Shown here in pieces: positions 1 to 10,976 of a stretch of 64,000 nt of DNA (positions are counted from its first letter, which is position 1; every line of letters begins with the position of its first letter). The stretch is taken from the NCBI GenBank assembly GCA_020055645.1, contig CM034547.1, positions 4,836,001 to 4,900,000 on the forward strand, written 5' to 3'. This stretch comes from Tomocerus qinae. Taxonomy: Eukaryota; Arthropoda; Collembola; Entomobryomorpha; Tomoceridae. Position numbers and translations under genes: made by a program. Below the pieces are notes generated by a model. The model ran no database searches. It saw nothing but the letters and a program-made list of their open reading frames with translations, and was not told the origin of the DNA.

Positions 1-444
1 GCCAATTTTACCTTTCCCAACTTAAGGTCTTTCACCCTGGAATGCAAAGACGCTTGTTCTTTTCTCCCAATGATTTCCAGGAGTAGAAAATTGTCGCAAC
101 TCTCTTTCTGGCAATTCCAACGCAAACGCATTAATACTATGAGACTGACCAATTCTTTCATGCCCAATAATTTTCCGGCTATTGATAAATTCACCTTATA
201 CCAAGTTCTGTTCGATGATGTAATTAGTGTCCCTGAACTTGTAATCAACGACTGTCAGATTTTGGATCGCGACTTGCTCTACAGCCACATGAAATTCAGC
301 TACCAAGATGTGGCTATTAATAATACAATTATTTCGTTTCTCGCCCCAATTAGATTCTTGTATGTCTTTTCCTCAAGGGATGAGTACATGAATAGGATAA
401 TGGTTGGCCCTTTTGGCTGGATTAGGTGGAGGGCTCAACTTTAA
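1..444 (+). CDS. 3' end of an unidentified gene (partial)
   Basis: One reading frame is open from the first base of the window to a TAA at 442-444, about 147 codons, so this is probably the last exon of a gene that begins outside the window. The sequence has a leucine-rich flavour near its start (FPNLRSFTL, then LPMISRSRKLSQL), which resembles the repeats of F-box/LRR proteins. I cannot place it in a family, and no catalytic motif is visible. An internal ATG at 70 gives a shorter 124-residue version. A chance open frame is possible, although this length is unusual for such AT-rich DNA. Confidence 0.4.
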   Translation, partial: ANFTFPNLRSFTLECKDACSFLPMISRSRKLSQLSFWQFQRKRINTMRLTNSFMPNNFPAIDKFTLYQVLFDDVISVPELVINDCQILDRDLLYSHMKFSYQDVAINNTIISFLAPIRFLYVFSSRDEYMNRIMVGPFGWIRWRAQL

Positions 445-2058
445 TCCTTCTTTCACCCTTTTCTATCCTTCCGTCCCATTCCCACACAATTATAATTATA
501 AATATTTAATTATAACTACTTCATTTTTGTTTACATCATGTTTTGTACACTTTCCCTATTTATAATGAATTTTTGAGTGTACTCCAATGTGAATCATGAA
601 TAGTTACTACTCCACTTCCGTTAACACTTGTAATATAGACTCTGCTGACGTTGGTCATATTATTATGTGAATTATAACTTTCTATAGTTTATAAGATATT
701 TTATTTTCTATTTATAATGGTGTAGCGAGAAAAAGTTGAAGGTAAAATATTTATACTTATAGTTAACCTATAGTTTAAAAATTTTTTTAAAAGTTAAATA
801 GTTTACAAACAGATTTAAAAAAAGAAAAAATGGTATATAGGGTGTAGTGTATAGTATATAGTTATAGTATAGTTGATATTGGGTGGTAGATTTAAGAATA
901 GCATGAATAATGAACTGAGATCGTCTCCTATAGGCTCGTAGCTATATTCTTATACTTGGGTAGTTGTTGAACAATGAAGTATTAGCACTTAATTATGTGA
1001 CTTTGGTTTTCTTGATAAGTATTAGTATGTATGTTTAATGGATTTAATATTCAAAGTCAAGTTAATAAATGAATTGAACCCATTATTGATTTTTTGTGAT
1101 TGCACCAATAAACCTGCATAATAAAATAATCAAGAGTAGTGTCACCTGTGAAGGTTACTGTAATTGCATATGAAGGGTAATGAATTATACGGATTTCCAT
1201 CAGAAGTTTGCATACTACTCGAATTGTAAATTAGGAATTGCTTTTAATTTATCTTATAATTATAATGTGCATTATTATATACGAAATCATGGAATAATAA
1301 TTAATCTACATGCTTATATTCATAGTATTTTAAGGTTATAATATTTGCATATTAAATCATAGAAGAAGGGAATTTCGGACAACAGGATTTCCCTGCTATG
1401 CCTATATTTCATTTAATTTGAGGGGCTGACCTTAAATTTGGTTTGTGAGAACGAAGGGTATCCCACAATGTCATTTAGAGTAATTCAATCTGGTAAAAGG
1501 CAGTGAGTAGGGCCGGGCAGAGACGGCCTCGGAGAATTTAGAGTTAAGAGTCAGGTCCATGTATAAAGAAATCATTCAACATGCTTAAACACAGTCATTA
1601 GAAAATGTAGTCACGTCTGTACTTTGTAATCACCCTGAATCGGATTTCGAGTCACGCAACATTTCCGGTTCATTTAATTCCAGTCTCTACTAATCCCAGC
1701 TATACCTATTTATCTTGCTTATTATATTACGCCCTTCTTCTGCAGCACAATCTAAGGATCAATATTGACATTGGCTTGACCGTCCATTATACTCAATGTT
1801 TTATCCAGTTTATATTATTTAATACGGAACACAAATTCATTTTCAAGTTTTCTTTATATAATCCTAGTTCCCAGTCAAATTGGCTTTTAGTCTCTACGCA
1901 CTAACGCTCTGTTGCAGGTCTGTGGAAAATATCCTGGAATATTTCCTTCCTTCCTAAGATTACTTGCACAATTTATCGCGAAAATGTTCTAAACCCATAT
2001 TTATTTCTCCAGGAATTTTTATCTAAGGTGCAAATTAATATTAAAAATAGAAATCAAA
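445..2058. other. Non-coding stretch
   Basis: AT-rich DNA with stops in all frames. I see no coding exon. Several CAG or AG sites between about 1912 and 2050 could be acceptors for a 5' untranslated exon of the gene starting at 2059, but nothing confirms it. Confidence 0.5.
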
Positions 2059-2808
2059 ATGGAACAGAATTGGTGTGGGAGGAATAAATGGCCATTGATA
2101 GTGAATAATCAAATTCTGGACCTGTGCAGTTCTCCAGAGGAAGAGAGCGAATACGAAAATTTCTATTATCATAGTCATCGTCCTTATCATCATGACATGT
2201 CTAATAAAAACGAGGAGAGTGAGAGAAGCAGCGACAGCGATAATAGTGAATCCGAATCCGGAAGTGAAAGTGAGGAGGAGGATTCAAATGAATCTGAAGA
2301 CGAATCCCCCGAGGCAAATAAAAAAGCTGAGGATGAACAATCAGAAGAAGAAGAGGAGGAGGAGGAGGAAGAAGATGCAGTTGAGCAACGAGAAACGGAG
2401 TACTTTGATTTGCACGTGGTGCAAAAAGATGCGTACAGTCAGCCCTTCCTTCACATCAAGCAGATTACTGATCCCGAGTCCCCGAATAAGAATCACGATG
2501 TCTTCTTCCCTCTGAACCAAGCGGAGGACGTCGCCGAGTCGGTGAAAGAACTCTGTCAAGTGTCAGTTCCTGACGACGAAGAAAAGAAATCTTTTGCATT
2601 TCTTCAGAATGGAGTGACCACGACCCACGTTGAACTCTGGCTTGAACATTCCCCCGAACACAAGGCCTATTCCATCTTCTTCAGATGTCTCATCAATAAT
2701 GCCGTCGTGTCCTTCCCTAAGGATGTCCACGGGGACAAATGCTATAATCGCCTAGAGTGGTTCCGAAAAATGTACACAAGTAGTTCGACTTATATGGAGC
2801 AGTTTTAA
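2059..2808 (+). CDS. Acidic single-exon protein, possible PUR/PC4-like fold
   Basis: A 249-residue single-exon protein. Residues about 25-110 are very acidic and serine-rich, with a run of ten glutamates, typical of nuclear or chromatin-associated proteins. The C-terminal half (residues about 115-245) is globular and well mixed in composition. Around residues 116-170 it has a strand-rich pattern (YFDLHVVQKD, then FLHIKQI, then VFFPLN, then a helix) that loosely recalls a PUR-alpha or PC4 single-stranded nucleic-acid binding repeat. That resemblance is by eye only. An AATAAA signal lies 58 bases after the stop. The ATG follows an A-rich leader (AAAATGG), a good context for an arthropod start. 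Confidence 0.65.
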   Translation: MEQNWCGRNKWPLIVNNQILDLCSSPEEESEYENFYYHSHRPYHHDMSNKNEESERSSDSDNSESESGSESEEEDSNESEDESPEANKKAEDEQSEEEEEEEEEEDAVEQRETEYFDLHVVQKDAYSQPFLHIKQITDPESPNKNHDVFFPLNQAEDVAESVKELCQVSVPDDEEKKSFAFLQNGVTTTHVELWLEHSPEHKAYSIFFRCLINNAVVSFPKDVHGDKCYNRLEWFRKMYTSSSTYMEQF

Positions 2809-2865
2809 AAACAGTGTCATTCTGATTCGTGATGTTTATCTATTATTATATTCAATACTGTTACA

Positions 2866-2871
2866 AATAAA
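2866..2871 (+). promoter_or_regulatory. Polyadenylation signal AATAAA
   Basis: Canonical AATAAA 58 bases after the stop of the acidic protein, in an AT-rich 3' flank. Confidence 0.6.
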
Positions 2872-3922
2872 AATATTATTAATTATATCTAAATATCATT
2901 CCTGAGAATAATTGTTTATAAATAAATTATTTTGTTTTAAAAAGTCCAATTTTCGAAGTTAATGTTTTCATTAAGATTTTTCTCTTTCTATAAAGCCAAT
3001 TACAAATTAAATAACTCAATTACAAAATTTTGGGTAATAATGGTTATCATTAAAGATATATAGTTTAATTATCATATATTTAGTAAATTCAGTCCGAAAA
3101 AGCACACTGGAAGGGTTACATCTTATTTGGTTTCTTCCATAGATGCATAGTAAGGTCTACACTGATTTAATAGACTCTACAGTCTATAATCGCTTCATCA
3201 TCATGGCTCATAGCATTGTTTAAGAATTGAGAGGGAAGCAGTCTGCTGAAGTGAGACGGATTATGTAGTAAAATAGAGATTGATACGGCTGGTTGGTACG
3301 GCGTCTACTTCTATCAAATTATAAATTGGGCTGATCTGGAAAATCCATAAATATTGTTACAACAGCATAACCGAAAAGGAGACTCAACTCAATTGCAGTT
3401 TATAGACTTTCCACCGTCAATGCCCTGATATACAATTGCAGACTAGCATTATTGCCATATTAATAAAAAAAATTCCTGCAGATTTAAACCGAGTTAACTT
3501 GCGTATACAAATTGATAAAAAATGCTTTTTGGCTCTTGCAGTAATGGATCAGCCTAAAATACACGCGGATCCCGTCACGATTGCATTGTACTAAACTATT
3601 GCAATGCAAACTAAAGTATTACATTTCTAAACTTATTGGTCGGAATGTTATATTACTCGATTGCATGTACTGAAAATGGACACGGACACAATTAAATAGC
3701 ACAGGACTTTCTCTTTACTTTGTAGTTGTAAACGAAAACAAGATCTCATCTAATTCCTTTTTTAAAACATTTAGGTTTCTATATAAAGTAAATAATAAAA
3801 TGAATTTTCCATCGCTTCCAGGAATTAGTATAAAAATCTGCCATTATTAAAAAAATATCTGGTGCACCATTTCGGTAATAATTTTCCTGAAAACATCCCC
3901 AAAAATAATAGAAACATGTATC
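2872..3922. other. Non-coding stretch before the retrotransposon
   Basis: No coding exon or clear repeat seen. This is the left flank of the BEL/Pao insertion, and its last five bases before the LTR are the target duplication. Confidence 0.5.
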
Positions 3923-3927
3923 GTCCG
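3923..3927. repeat. Left target-site duplication GTCCG
   Basis: GTCCG directly precedes the 5' LTR and is repeated directly after the 3' LTR at 8726-8730. Five base pairs is within the usual range for BEL/Pao integrases. Confidence 0.92.
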
Positions 3928-4786
3928 TGAACACGAGTGTTTTCAGTTATCTTTGAATATTATGCATCTAATTCTCAAATGCAGAATACTTTTGGTAAAA
4001 AAGGACTAATCTGAATAATTTGTAAATGATGAGTTGACTGACCAGCAGTTCAACTCATCATACGACATAATATGAACCAATCACAATGTAACGAGAAGCT
4101 GAACTTTGTAGATTACGATGAATGCTAAGTAGTATGTGAACTTTTGTACTTTTTATCATCAATTTGTTCTAGGGGGTAATTTGCTTATTTTGTCCCTAGA
4201 AAATAATACTTGATTGTTAGGAGTAGGATTGTGTACCTTACTGCATGCAGTTTCGTCGTATCTTTTGCCACGAATATTCGAATCTATAAATAGATCTTAA
4301 ATTGTAATAATTGCTTCAGTACTACTTGACTGCTTGCAAATACAACTACTACATGACAAGATATTTACACTGTTCTATTTCTTTGTCATTTTACAGGTAC
4401 GTGTGGTAATTAATTCTATTCTCTACTTTACAGAAATTATAACATTGTTGATTGATTTCATTTATGTATTTGTTCCATATTGATTTACACATTATTTATT
4501 TGAACTGAATTTGATTTATGTGAACTAATCTTACTTTACTATACCTGAATTTATGTAACCGATTTTCAGTACTACTTGACTGTGTGCAATTACAACTACT
4601 ACATGACAAGATATTTACACTGTTCTATTTCTTTGTCATTTTACAGCTACACTATTGCATAACAGGCATCTTTACTCATCACTACTACTACTACATACAC
4701 TACTCATACTCACTCATCTAACATTACGTAACATCACACACTTTTCCAACCCAACATCTTCAGCGAACCAACCTGCCCTTTGTTCA
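3928..4786 (+). repeat. 5' LTR of the BEL/Pao element
   Basis: Begins TGAACACG and ends CTTTGTTCA; every stretch compared matches 7867-8725 at a constant offset of 3,939 with no indel. It contains a TATA box (4285-4292) and a TCAGT initiator (4316-4320). An approximately 82-bp segment starting at the initiator is repeated inside the LTR (4315-4396 and 4565-4646). A hairpin-forming inverted repeat lies around 4027-4060. Confidence 0.95.
4285..4320 (+). promoter_or_regulatory. LTR core promoter: TATA box and TCAGT initiator
   Basis: TATAAATA at 4285-4292 is followed by TCAGT at 4316-4320, whose A lies 33 bases downstream. That is the standard spacing of an arthropod core promoter and places the U3/R boundary near 4318. 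The same pair lies at 8224-8259 in the 3' LTR. Confidence 0.65.
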
Positions 4787-4787
4787 T

Positions 4788-4805
4788 TGGTCCTTCGAGC
4801 CGGAT
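4788..4805 (+). other. Primer binding site, complementary to tRNA-Tyr
   Basis: TGGTCCTTCGAGCCGGAT begins one base after the LTR end plus a spacer T. Its reverse complement, ATCCGGCTCGAAGGACCA, matches the 3' acceptor and T-arm end of animal tRNA-Tyr including CCA, over all 18 bases. Confidence 0.85.
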
Positions 4806-4890
4806 ACCGAAGTTCACCGCAATTTCGAGTAACCACCCGGGAAACAGTTTGGAGCTGAAGAATTGGACTACATTTCGCTGACTGACTGCA

Positions 4891-7633
4891 GTGGAAATGG
4901 ACAAGTTAGAGCGAAGACGATCAGCGTTGAAAGGACGAGTTTCAACTTTAAAGAAAGCTGTAGATGGTCATGCGACTACTGAACTGACTGAAGTAGAAGC
5001 TCTGGACCTCATAGAACGACTACTGAAACTCATTGGTGAGAACGATACCCTTTTTCAAGAAATTGTCGACAAATGTGCAACCTGTGCTGATGTCGACCCA
5101 CATGCCATTCTCCACGCTGAGGAAGATGAAAGATTGAGAGCTTTGAAAAACGAACTGACGAACATCCTGAAGATTTTTACACAACCTACGGGGGCAACTG
5201 CGACGACCAGTACCACCACAACTGCTACCGCAATTCGGTTACCACGATGGAACTACCTTCCTTCTCTGGAAATCGTCTCGACTGGTTGCAGTTTCGAGAT
5301 CTCTTCAAAGCAGCAGTACACAGAAATACACAACTCAGCGGAGCCCAGAAGTTGCAGTATCTACAAGCTGCAGTGAAGGGAGAAGCAGCACATCTCATCG
5401 AAACCTACACTTTGACAGACGACAATTTCGACGAAGCGTGGAAAACTCTGGAGGAACGATACGAAGACACAAGAGAATTAGTCTACCAGATTTTCGAGCA
5501 ACTGCTAAACAGTCAGCTGCTTACAACAGAAAATCCAACTTTACTACAGAAATTGGCCGACAAAACCAAGCAGTGTGTCAGAAGCATTGATGTCCTGGGG
5601 ATTAAACGTGAGCAGGCATATGAATTACTTTTAATTTATTTTCTCTCCAATAAACTAGATCCAGAATTCAATGGGAAAGGACAATCGCAAAAAACACACT
5701 TCCGTCCATAACAGATTATTTCGCTTTCTGTGACTTCCATGCCAGAGTGACTGCAGCTGCTCGCACAGCAGCACCGAAAAAACAACTGTCAGACAACAGA
5801 GATACTGGAGCAACAATCCACTACGGAACTTCCTCATCACCAACCTGTAAGGTACGATGCAAATTATGTCAAGAATTTCATCAACTTTACTACTGTTACG
5901 ACTTCAAATCGCTTTCGATTGAAGACCGATGGGAACTGGTGGAGAAATATGACCTTTGTGAAAACTGCCTGGGGGATGACCACGAAACGAACACCTGCAG
6001 AAGTTCGCACTGCCGAAAATGCAGCACGTTTCACCACTCTCTCCTCCACTCTAAAACACCGCGACCTACAGCGCCACCATCAACTCTCGAAGAGACACCC
6101 ACAGAAAATTCATCTACTGGAGAAACGCCCACTGGAGAAGCTCGAACTTTCTTTTCTACTGGCCGCAGTAACAAAGGACTTTTGTCTACTGCTATGGTTC
6201 GTGTACGATCTGCCTCCGGAGAAAATCTACTACTTCGGGCTCTCTTAGATAATGGATCAGAAACCAGCTTTATTACACAAAGCTGTGCTACTCGACTCGG
6301 GATTCGACGTTACCGCACATCGGTTCCTCTCTCTGGAATTTCTGGGACTAAAGCTGGAACGGCTAAGGAAATGGTGGAAATCGAATTTTCCTCATCGTAC
6401 AGGTTTGCACCAAAATTTAAAGTACAAGCTTTAACTTTGAATATTTTGACTAAAGATTTACCTGCGACAACAAATACTCCCACTGACTGGCCCCATCTGC
6501 AAGACCTGAATCTCGCTGACCCATACTACATGGAAAGCAGAAACATCGACATCTTGCTTGGAGCTGACATATTCTACGACCTGCTGGAAACGGGAAAAAT
6601 CAACGGCCCTCCAGGAGCACCAATTGCTCTGAACTCGGCACTTGGCTGGATCCTCGGAGGAAGAATCAGCAGCAACACTCAACGAGCTGACACCATGTCC
6701 ACGTTCATGACTCGCTGCGATGAAAACTTTGCAACTACCGACACCCTTGACCTAACTGCAGGAGAGCACCGTATCTCCTCCGACACTACATCACAGGAAA
6801 CCTCCAAGAATGATATGGAAGAGATTCTACAACTTGACCATATGGAGCCAGCAGCAGAGGAATCTCTACTCGCAACCGAGGACACCAACAGCACTACCAA
6901 GGAAATCTGTGTACCACAACGACGACGAGCTGACTCAAACCGTTGGAGTGACAAACTACCACGACCCACCGAAAAGAAATACAATTGTTTTCAACCAACT
7001 GAAAGCAGTTACGGCAACTCTACTGAAAGAAAACTGGAGACTCAGGTACCTAGACAAATTAGAACAAATAATACGTTTTTATTTGAGTTTTTCAGTCATA
7101 CAATGACCACTTCCAATTGCCTAACACGGGAGAATCGGAGACTGGCCAGAAATGCTATACAGCTGACTGCACTCACTGCGGAGGAAGAGCCACCCTGTTT
7201 GAACCTGACAAAGAACTTTGACGACGACTTTCCATGGCTTACAACCACGGAAGTTAATTTTGGCACCCAGCTGACATTTTGCTTTGACACGGATGACCTC
7301 ATCTACTTGGGACGACGTTTACAGAATTTACAACTGTACTCCGATGAACGACGGATTGAAACCTGGTTGAATTCTCGTCCGCTGACGGATGGAGAGACGG
7401 AGAGACCTACTGGCAATGCAGTTTGGGCAACTTTAATTCCTCGTAACGGAATCAGACGACCTCTGACTTCACTGGCAGTTCCTGACTCGACACACCGGAA
7501 ATATTTCTACTTCCCTCCAGCTCAACGAATACAACGGAATCAACTACATTTCCACATCTCATCTCGCGGACATCATGCATCCATCCAGCAACTGCAAAAT
7601 TACTACGACTCATCAGTGAATTATCGACAGTGA
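4891..7633 (+). pseudogene. BEL gag-pol remnant with frameshifts and two large deletions
   Basis: Gag starts at 4891 (basic, helical N-terminus). Near 5246 the frame shifts and a DUF1759-type gag segment follows (5247 to about 5690). A second shift near 5690-5705 leads into the long frame 5747-7633. That frame holds BEL-type cysteine/histidine knuckles (5850-6045) and a retropepsin-like domain at about 6200-6665 (LLDNGSE where LLDSGSE is usual, then ILLGADIF). Shortly after 6810, where the reverse transcriptase should begin, homology breaks off. It resumes near 7285 with the integrase N-terminal motif (LGRRLQN), jumps within a few residues to the integrase C-terminal motif LNSRPLT (about 7365-7385), and ends in the integrase tail (RRPLTSLAV, about 7455). 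RT, RNase H and the integrase catalytic core are therefore absent. Confidence 0.88.
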
Positions 7634-7858
7634 CAGTAGTGATGGTAAAACAAACAATTTGCCTAATTACGATATTACTAATAGAATAATGTCAAGTCTG
7701 TGCTTATTTTATTATTTTACTATGATTTAACATTACAGTATTTTAGATTTACTTTTATTTATGAACTGCTACTTACTCCTCCACACTAATGTAATTTTAT
7801 ATTTGACTATACACTTTCATTACTTTGTTTTACTTTGAAATCCATGATATTCAAACCC

Positions 7859-7866
7859 GGGGAGGA
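7859..7866 (+). other. Polypurine tract
   Basis: GGGGAGGA abuts the TG of the 3' LTR, the expected position of the plus-strand primer. Confidence 0.85.
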
Positions 7867-8725
7867 TGAACACGAGTGTTTTCAGTTATCTTTGAATATT
7901 ATGCATCTAATTCTCAAATGCAGAATACTTTTGGTAAAAAAGGACTAATCTGAATAATTTGTAAATGATGAGTTGACTGACCAGCAGTTCAACTCATCAT
8001 ACGACATAATATGAACCAATCACAATGTAACGAGAAGCTGAACTTTGTAGATTACGATGAATGCTAAGTAGTATGTGAACTTTTGTACTTTTTATCATCA
8101 ATTTGTTCTAGGGGGTAATTTGCTTATTTTGTCCCTAGAAAATAATACTTGATTGTTAGGAGTAGGATTGTGTACCTTACTGCATGCAGTTTCGTCGTAT
8201 CTTTTGCCACGAATATTCGAATCTATAAATAGATCTTAAATTGTAATAATTGCTTCAGTACTACTTGACTGCTTGCAAATACAACTACTACATGACAAGA
8301 TATTTACACTGTTCTATTTCTTTGTCATTTTACAGGTACGTGTGGTAATTAATTCTATTCTCTACTTTACAGAAATTATAACATTGTTGATTGATTTCAT
8401 TTATGTATTTGTTCCATATTGATTTACACATTATTTATTTGAACTGAATTTGATTTATGTGAACTAATCTTACTTTACTATACCTGAATTTATGTAACCG
8501 ATTTTCAGTACTACTTGACTGTGTGCAATTACAACTACTACATGACAAGATATTTACACTGTTCTATTTCTTTGTCATTTTACAGCTACACTATTGCATA
8601 ACAGGCATCTTTACTCATCACTACTACTACTACATACACTACTCATACTCACTCATCTAACATTACGTAACATCACACACTTTTCCAACCCAACATCTTC
8701 AGCGAACCAACCTGCCCTTTGTTCA
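7867..8725 (+). repeat. 3' LTR of the BEL/Pao element
   Basis: Direct copy of 3928-4786, same length, with no difference noticed on reading. It is followed at once by the second GTCCG target duplication. Confidence 0.95.
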
Positions 8726-8730
8726 GTCCG
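8726..8730. repeat. Right target-site duplication GTCCG
   Basis: Matches 3923-3927 and closes the retrotransposon insertion. Confidence 0.92.
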
Positions 8731-9987
8731 AGTGCAGTGTGCCCCGACATTATTACATTATGTCGGTGACCCCTAAAAGAACTTCAAGTTCAATCTTGCA
8801 AATGTGGCATAATAAATTTGTAATTAATTATTAACACGAAGTAGCATTTGCATTTATTTATTTAATTGCCACATTTTAAGCATTAATCATTTACATAATA
8901 AATGAAACGGGGAGTATGGAATAGAAAACAGTAGTGAGAATATTCAAACAAATGAACAACCAAAAGGCCTGGCTGCTGGAGACTGAAATCCACACAGTTT
9001 ATACATATTATTAGTATTTTAGAAATTATTAATATTATTATTGTATGTAAGCTTGGCTTAGGGGATAAAAATTGTAGAGGCGGGGCGGACTGCCAAACTT
9101 GACCTTGACCAGTGTAGGTTGTATTATGCAAGAATTCCACTTATCGTTTGCACAATATTTGTTTTTATTAAATCCTTAAGCTAACGTTTCCGTATTTTCC
9201 TTCTTAGAACTTTAGTTTACTTGCAAAAGAATAGTGTTGCTGTACTTTCCAATTAAAATAGATACTAAATAAATAAAATACATTGTGCGGTATTGCACTT
9301 ATTTGTGTTATTGTATACATGAGCATAGAAAATATTTGGTATTCATCAACAGCTTAATATCAAGTAGTCCCCAATTTCAGGTGCACTACAATACAATAGG
9401 GAGTGTCTATTTATAACTTTCAAAAGTACCTGACAAAATGGCATTACCTATTGTCACAATATTAGCTTAGTGTAATATGAAATATTATAACACATATATT
9501 TTAGTATAGGTAATTGATTTTTACAAAGTAGATGTTTGTACAACTTTTTTGACAAAAGAACGTATAAAAGAAGGTTTCCCTCCCTTTTAGAAATTGAAAG
9601 TGATAGCTATCTGAGATAGGAAATGTGAACCCCGCAGGTAGTTACCGGTTTCCTCTTGAAAACAATTAGTTCCGATGTTTAAGTTGTCGAAGGGCTTTAA
9701 ATTGAATGTAAACGAGCTACTCAGTCAACTGCCTGAACACACAAAACAAATCATTCAATCAGCATTAGTTATTGTTCTCAGATTGTACAATTACAACTAC
9801 CCGTCGGCCTCTCTTCTCTCTATATTCACTGCAACCAAATGAATGAATTGTTATTTCTGCAGCCAATGCCAGAGTTCAACTGGGATTTGCTATTTCAAGA
9901 GTGCATAATATGGTGTGCAAACAACTTTTACCCATATCATAACATATTACAATTTAAAGAGCCATTGGCACAAAGCTTTTGTTTTTA
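8731..9987. other. Non-coding stretch
   Basis: AT-rich right flank of the retrotransposon. Short open frames (minus 8883-9140, plus 9839-10066) look like chance; the latter runs through the promoter of the next gene. Confidence 0.5.
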
Positions 9988-10024
9988 TATAAATAGAATG
10001 AAAAAATCTTGGAAAAGCATCAGT
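9988..10024 (+). promoter_or_regulatory. Core promoter: TATA box and TCAGT initiator
   Basis: TATAAATA at 9988-9995 and TCAGT at 10020-10024, with the initiator A 34 bases after the TATA start. The predicted 5' UTR of about 68 bases leads to the ATG at 10090. Confidence 0.7.
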
Positions 10025-10089
10025 TCATCTTCATTCTTACTACCATCAAGTTCTCATCTAAAGTAGAAAGCAACAAAACTAAAATCATC

Positions 10090-10891
10090 ATGAAATCTGT
10101 AAGAATTTTAAAACCATAAATATTTAACTTTTCCATTCCATATTATGCATTAGAATAAATTGTCCCCAATTAAATATTTAATTATTATTGCAATTCTTTT
10201 ACAGATTGTTGTATTGAGCGTCTTAATTGCCAGCGTATTGGCTAACTACGGACAACAGTCTTATGGAGCTGCCAATTCAATGGCATACGGGCAAAGGCCA
10301 ATGGCTTTTTATGGGTCGTCATCTCCATCTTATGGCTCATCATACTCTTCCCCTACTGCTTTCTCCTATAACGCCCCGGCTGCACCGTCTTACTCTGCCC
10401 CAGTGACCATTTCTTACTCCACCCCGGCCTACTCTGCTCCATCTGCCCCGACCTACTCTGCTCCAGCTGCCCCGGCCTACTCTGCTCCAGCTGCCCCGGC
10501 CTACTCTGCTCCAGCTGCCCCGGCATACACTGCCCCAGTAACCATTTCTTTTTCGACTCCATCTTACTCCGCCCCAGCATCTTACTCTGCCCCGGCTGCT
10601 CCATCTTACTCTGCCCAGGCTGCTCCATCTTACTCTGCCCCGGTTGTTCCATCTTACTCTGCCCCGGCTGCTCCATCTTACTCTGCCCCGGCTGCTCCAT
10701 CTTACTCTGCCCCGGCGGCTCCATCTTACTCTGCCCCGGCTGCTCCATCTTACTCTGCCCAGGCTGCTCCATCTTACTCTGCCCCGGTTGTTCCATCTTA
10801 CTCTTCCCCGGCTGCTCCATCTTACTCTGCCCAGGCTGCTCCATCCTACTCCGTTCCAACTGCCCCAGGCTATTCCTCACCAGCATATTAA
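10090..10891 (+). CDS. Secreted AAP/YSAP-repeat cuticle-like structural protein
   Basis: Exons 10090-10098 (ATGAAATCT, donor GTAAGA) and 10205-10891 (acceptor TTTTACAG) join in frame to give 231 residues. A three-codon first exon completed by a signal peptide in exon 2 is the common layout of arthropod cuticle genes. Residues 1-16 (MKSIVVLSVLIASVLA) form a clean signal peptide. The mature chain is Tyr/Gly/Ser-rich at first and then consists of tandem octapeptides such as SYSAPAAP, with two VTISYSTP-type interruptions. AAP motifs are typical of hard-cuticle proteins; no chitin-binding R&R domain is present, so a silk- or coating-type protein is also possible. AATAAA lies 80 bases past the stop. 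The frame continues upstream of the acceptor without an ATG, which supports the two-exon model. Confidence 0.8.
10430..10880 (+). repeat. 24-bp coding tandem repeat
   Basis: The octapeptide repeat is encoded by a near-perfect 24-bp DNA repeat (CTCCATCTTACTCTGCCCCG plus four bases), best conserved at about 10590-10830. Near-identity at the DNA level implies recent expansion or gene conversion. It also leaves long open frames on the other strand that are artefacts. Confidence 0.85.
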
Positions 10892-10970
10892 CAAAATATC
10901 ACATAATTTATACGAATATCAAATTGAATGTATTCTATATTTTTGTTCTCCTGTCATATTTTTATATCAA

Positions 10971-10976
10971 AATAAA
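10971..10976 (+). promoter_or_regulatory. Polyadenylation signal AATAAA
   Basis: AATAAA 80 bases after the stop of the repeat protein. Confidence 0.6.

Larger units (their letters stand above)
3928..8725 (+). mobile_element. BEL/Pao LTR retrotransposon, internally deleted
   Basis: The element is 4,798 bp: two 859-bp LTRs in direct orientation (TG...CA ends), a tRNA-type primer binding site two bases inside the 5' LTR, gag-protease-integrase-tail remnants, and a purine tract against the 3' LTR. The 5-bp duplication GTCCG flanks it on both sides (3923-3927 and 8726-8730), which marks a genuine integration. The LTRs are the same length and read as identical, so insertion was recent. The internal region (about 3.1 kb) is far shorter than the 5-6 kb of complete BEL elements, because reverse transcriptase, RNase H and the integrase core are missing. 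It is therefore probably a non-autonomous copy moved by proteins of a complete relative. Confidence 0.95.

Noticed and set aside
4655..4858. 67-codon frame at the 5' LTR edge, with a copy at 8594
   Set aside because: Lies in LTR sequence and crosses the primer binding site; repetitive His/Leu/Thr text without motifs.
5240..5250. Possible programmed frameshift between the two gag frames
   Set aside because: No slippery heptamer or stimulating structure is evident, and a second shift plus large deletions point to mutational decay.
8883..9140. 85-codon minus-strand frame
   Set aside because: AT-driven hydrophobic text with no start context or homology.
9839..10066. 75-codon open frame upstream of the cuticle-like gene
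   Set aside because: It runs through a clear TATA box and initiator, and has no signal peptide or family features.
10353..10886. 177-codon frame on the minus strand opposite the cuticle-like repeat
   Set aside because: A mirror of the 24-bp coding repeat; the plus-strand frame has a signal peptide, splice sites and the expected composition.
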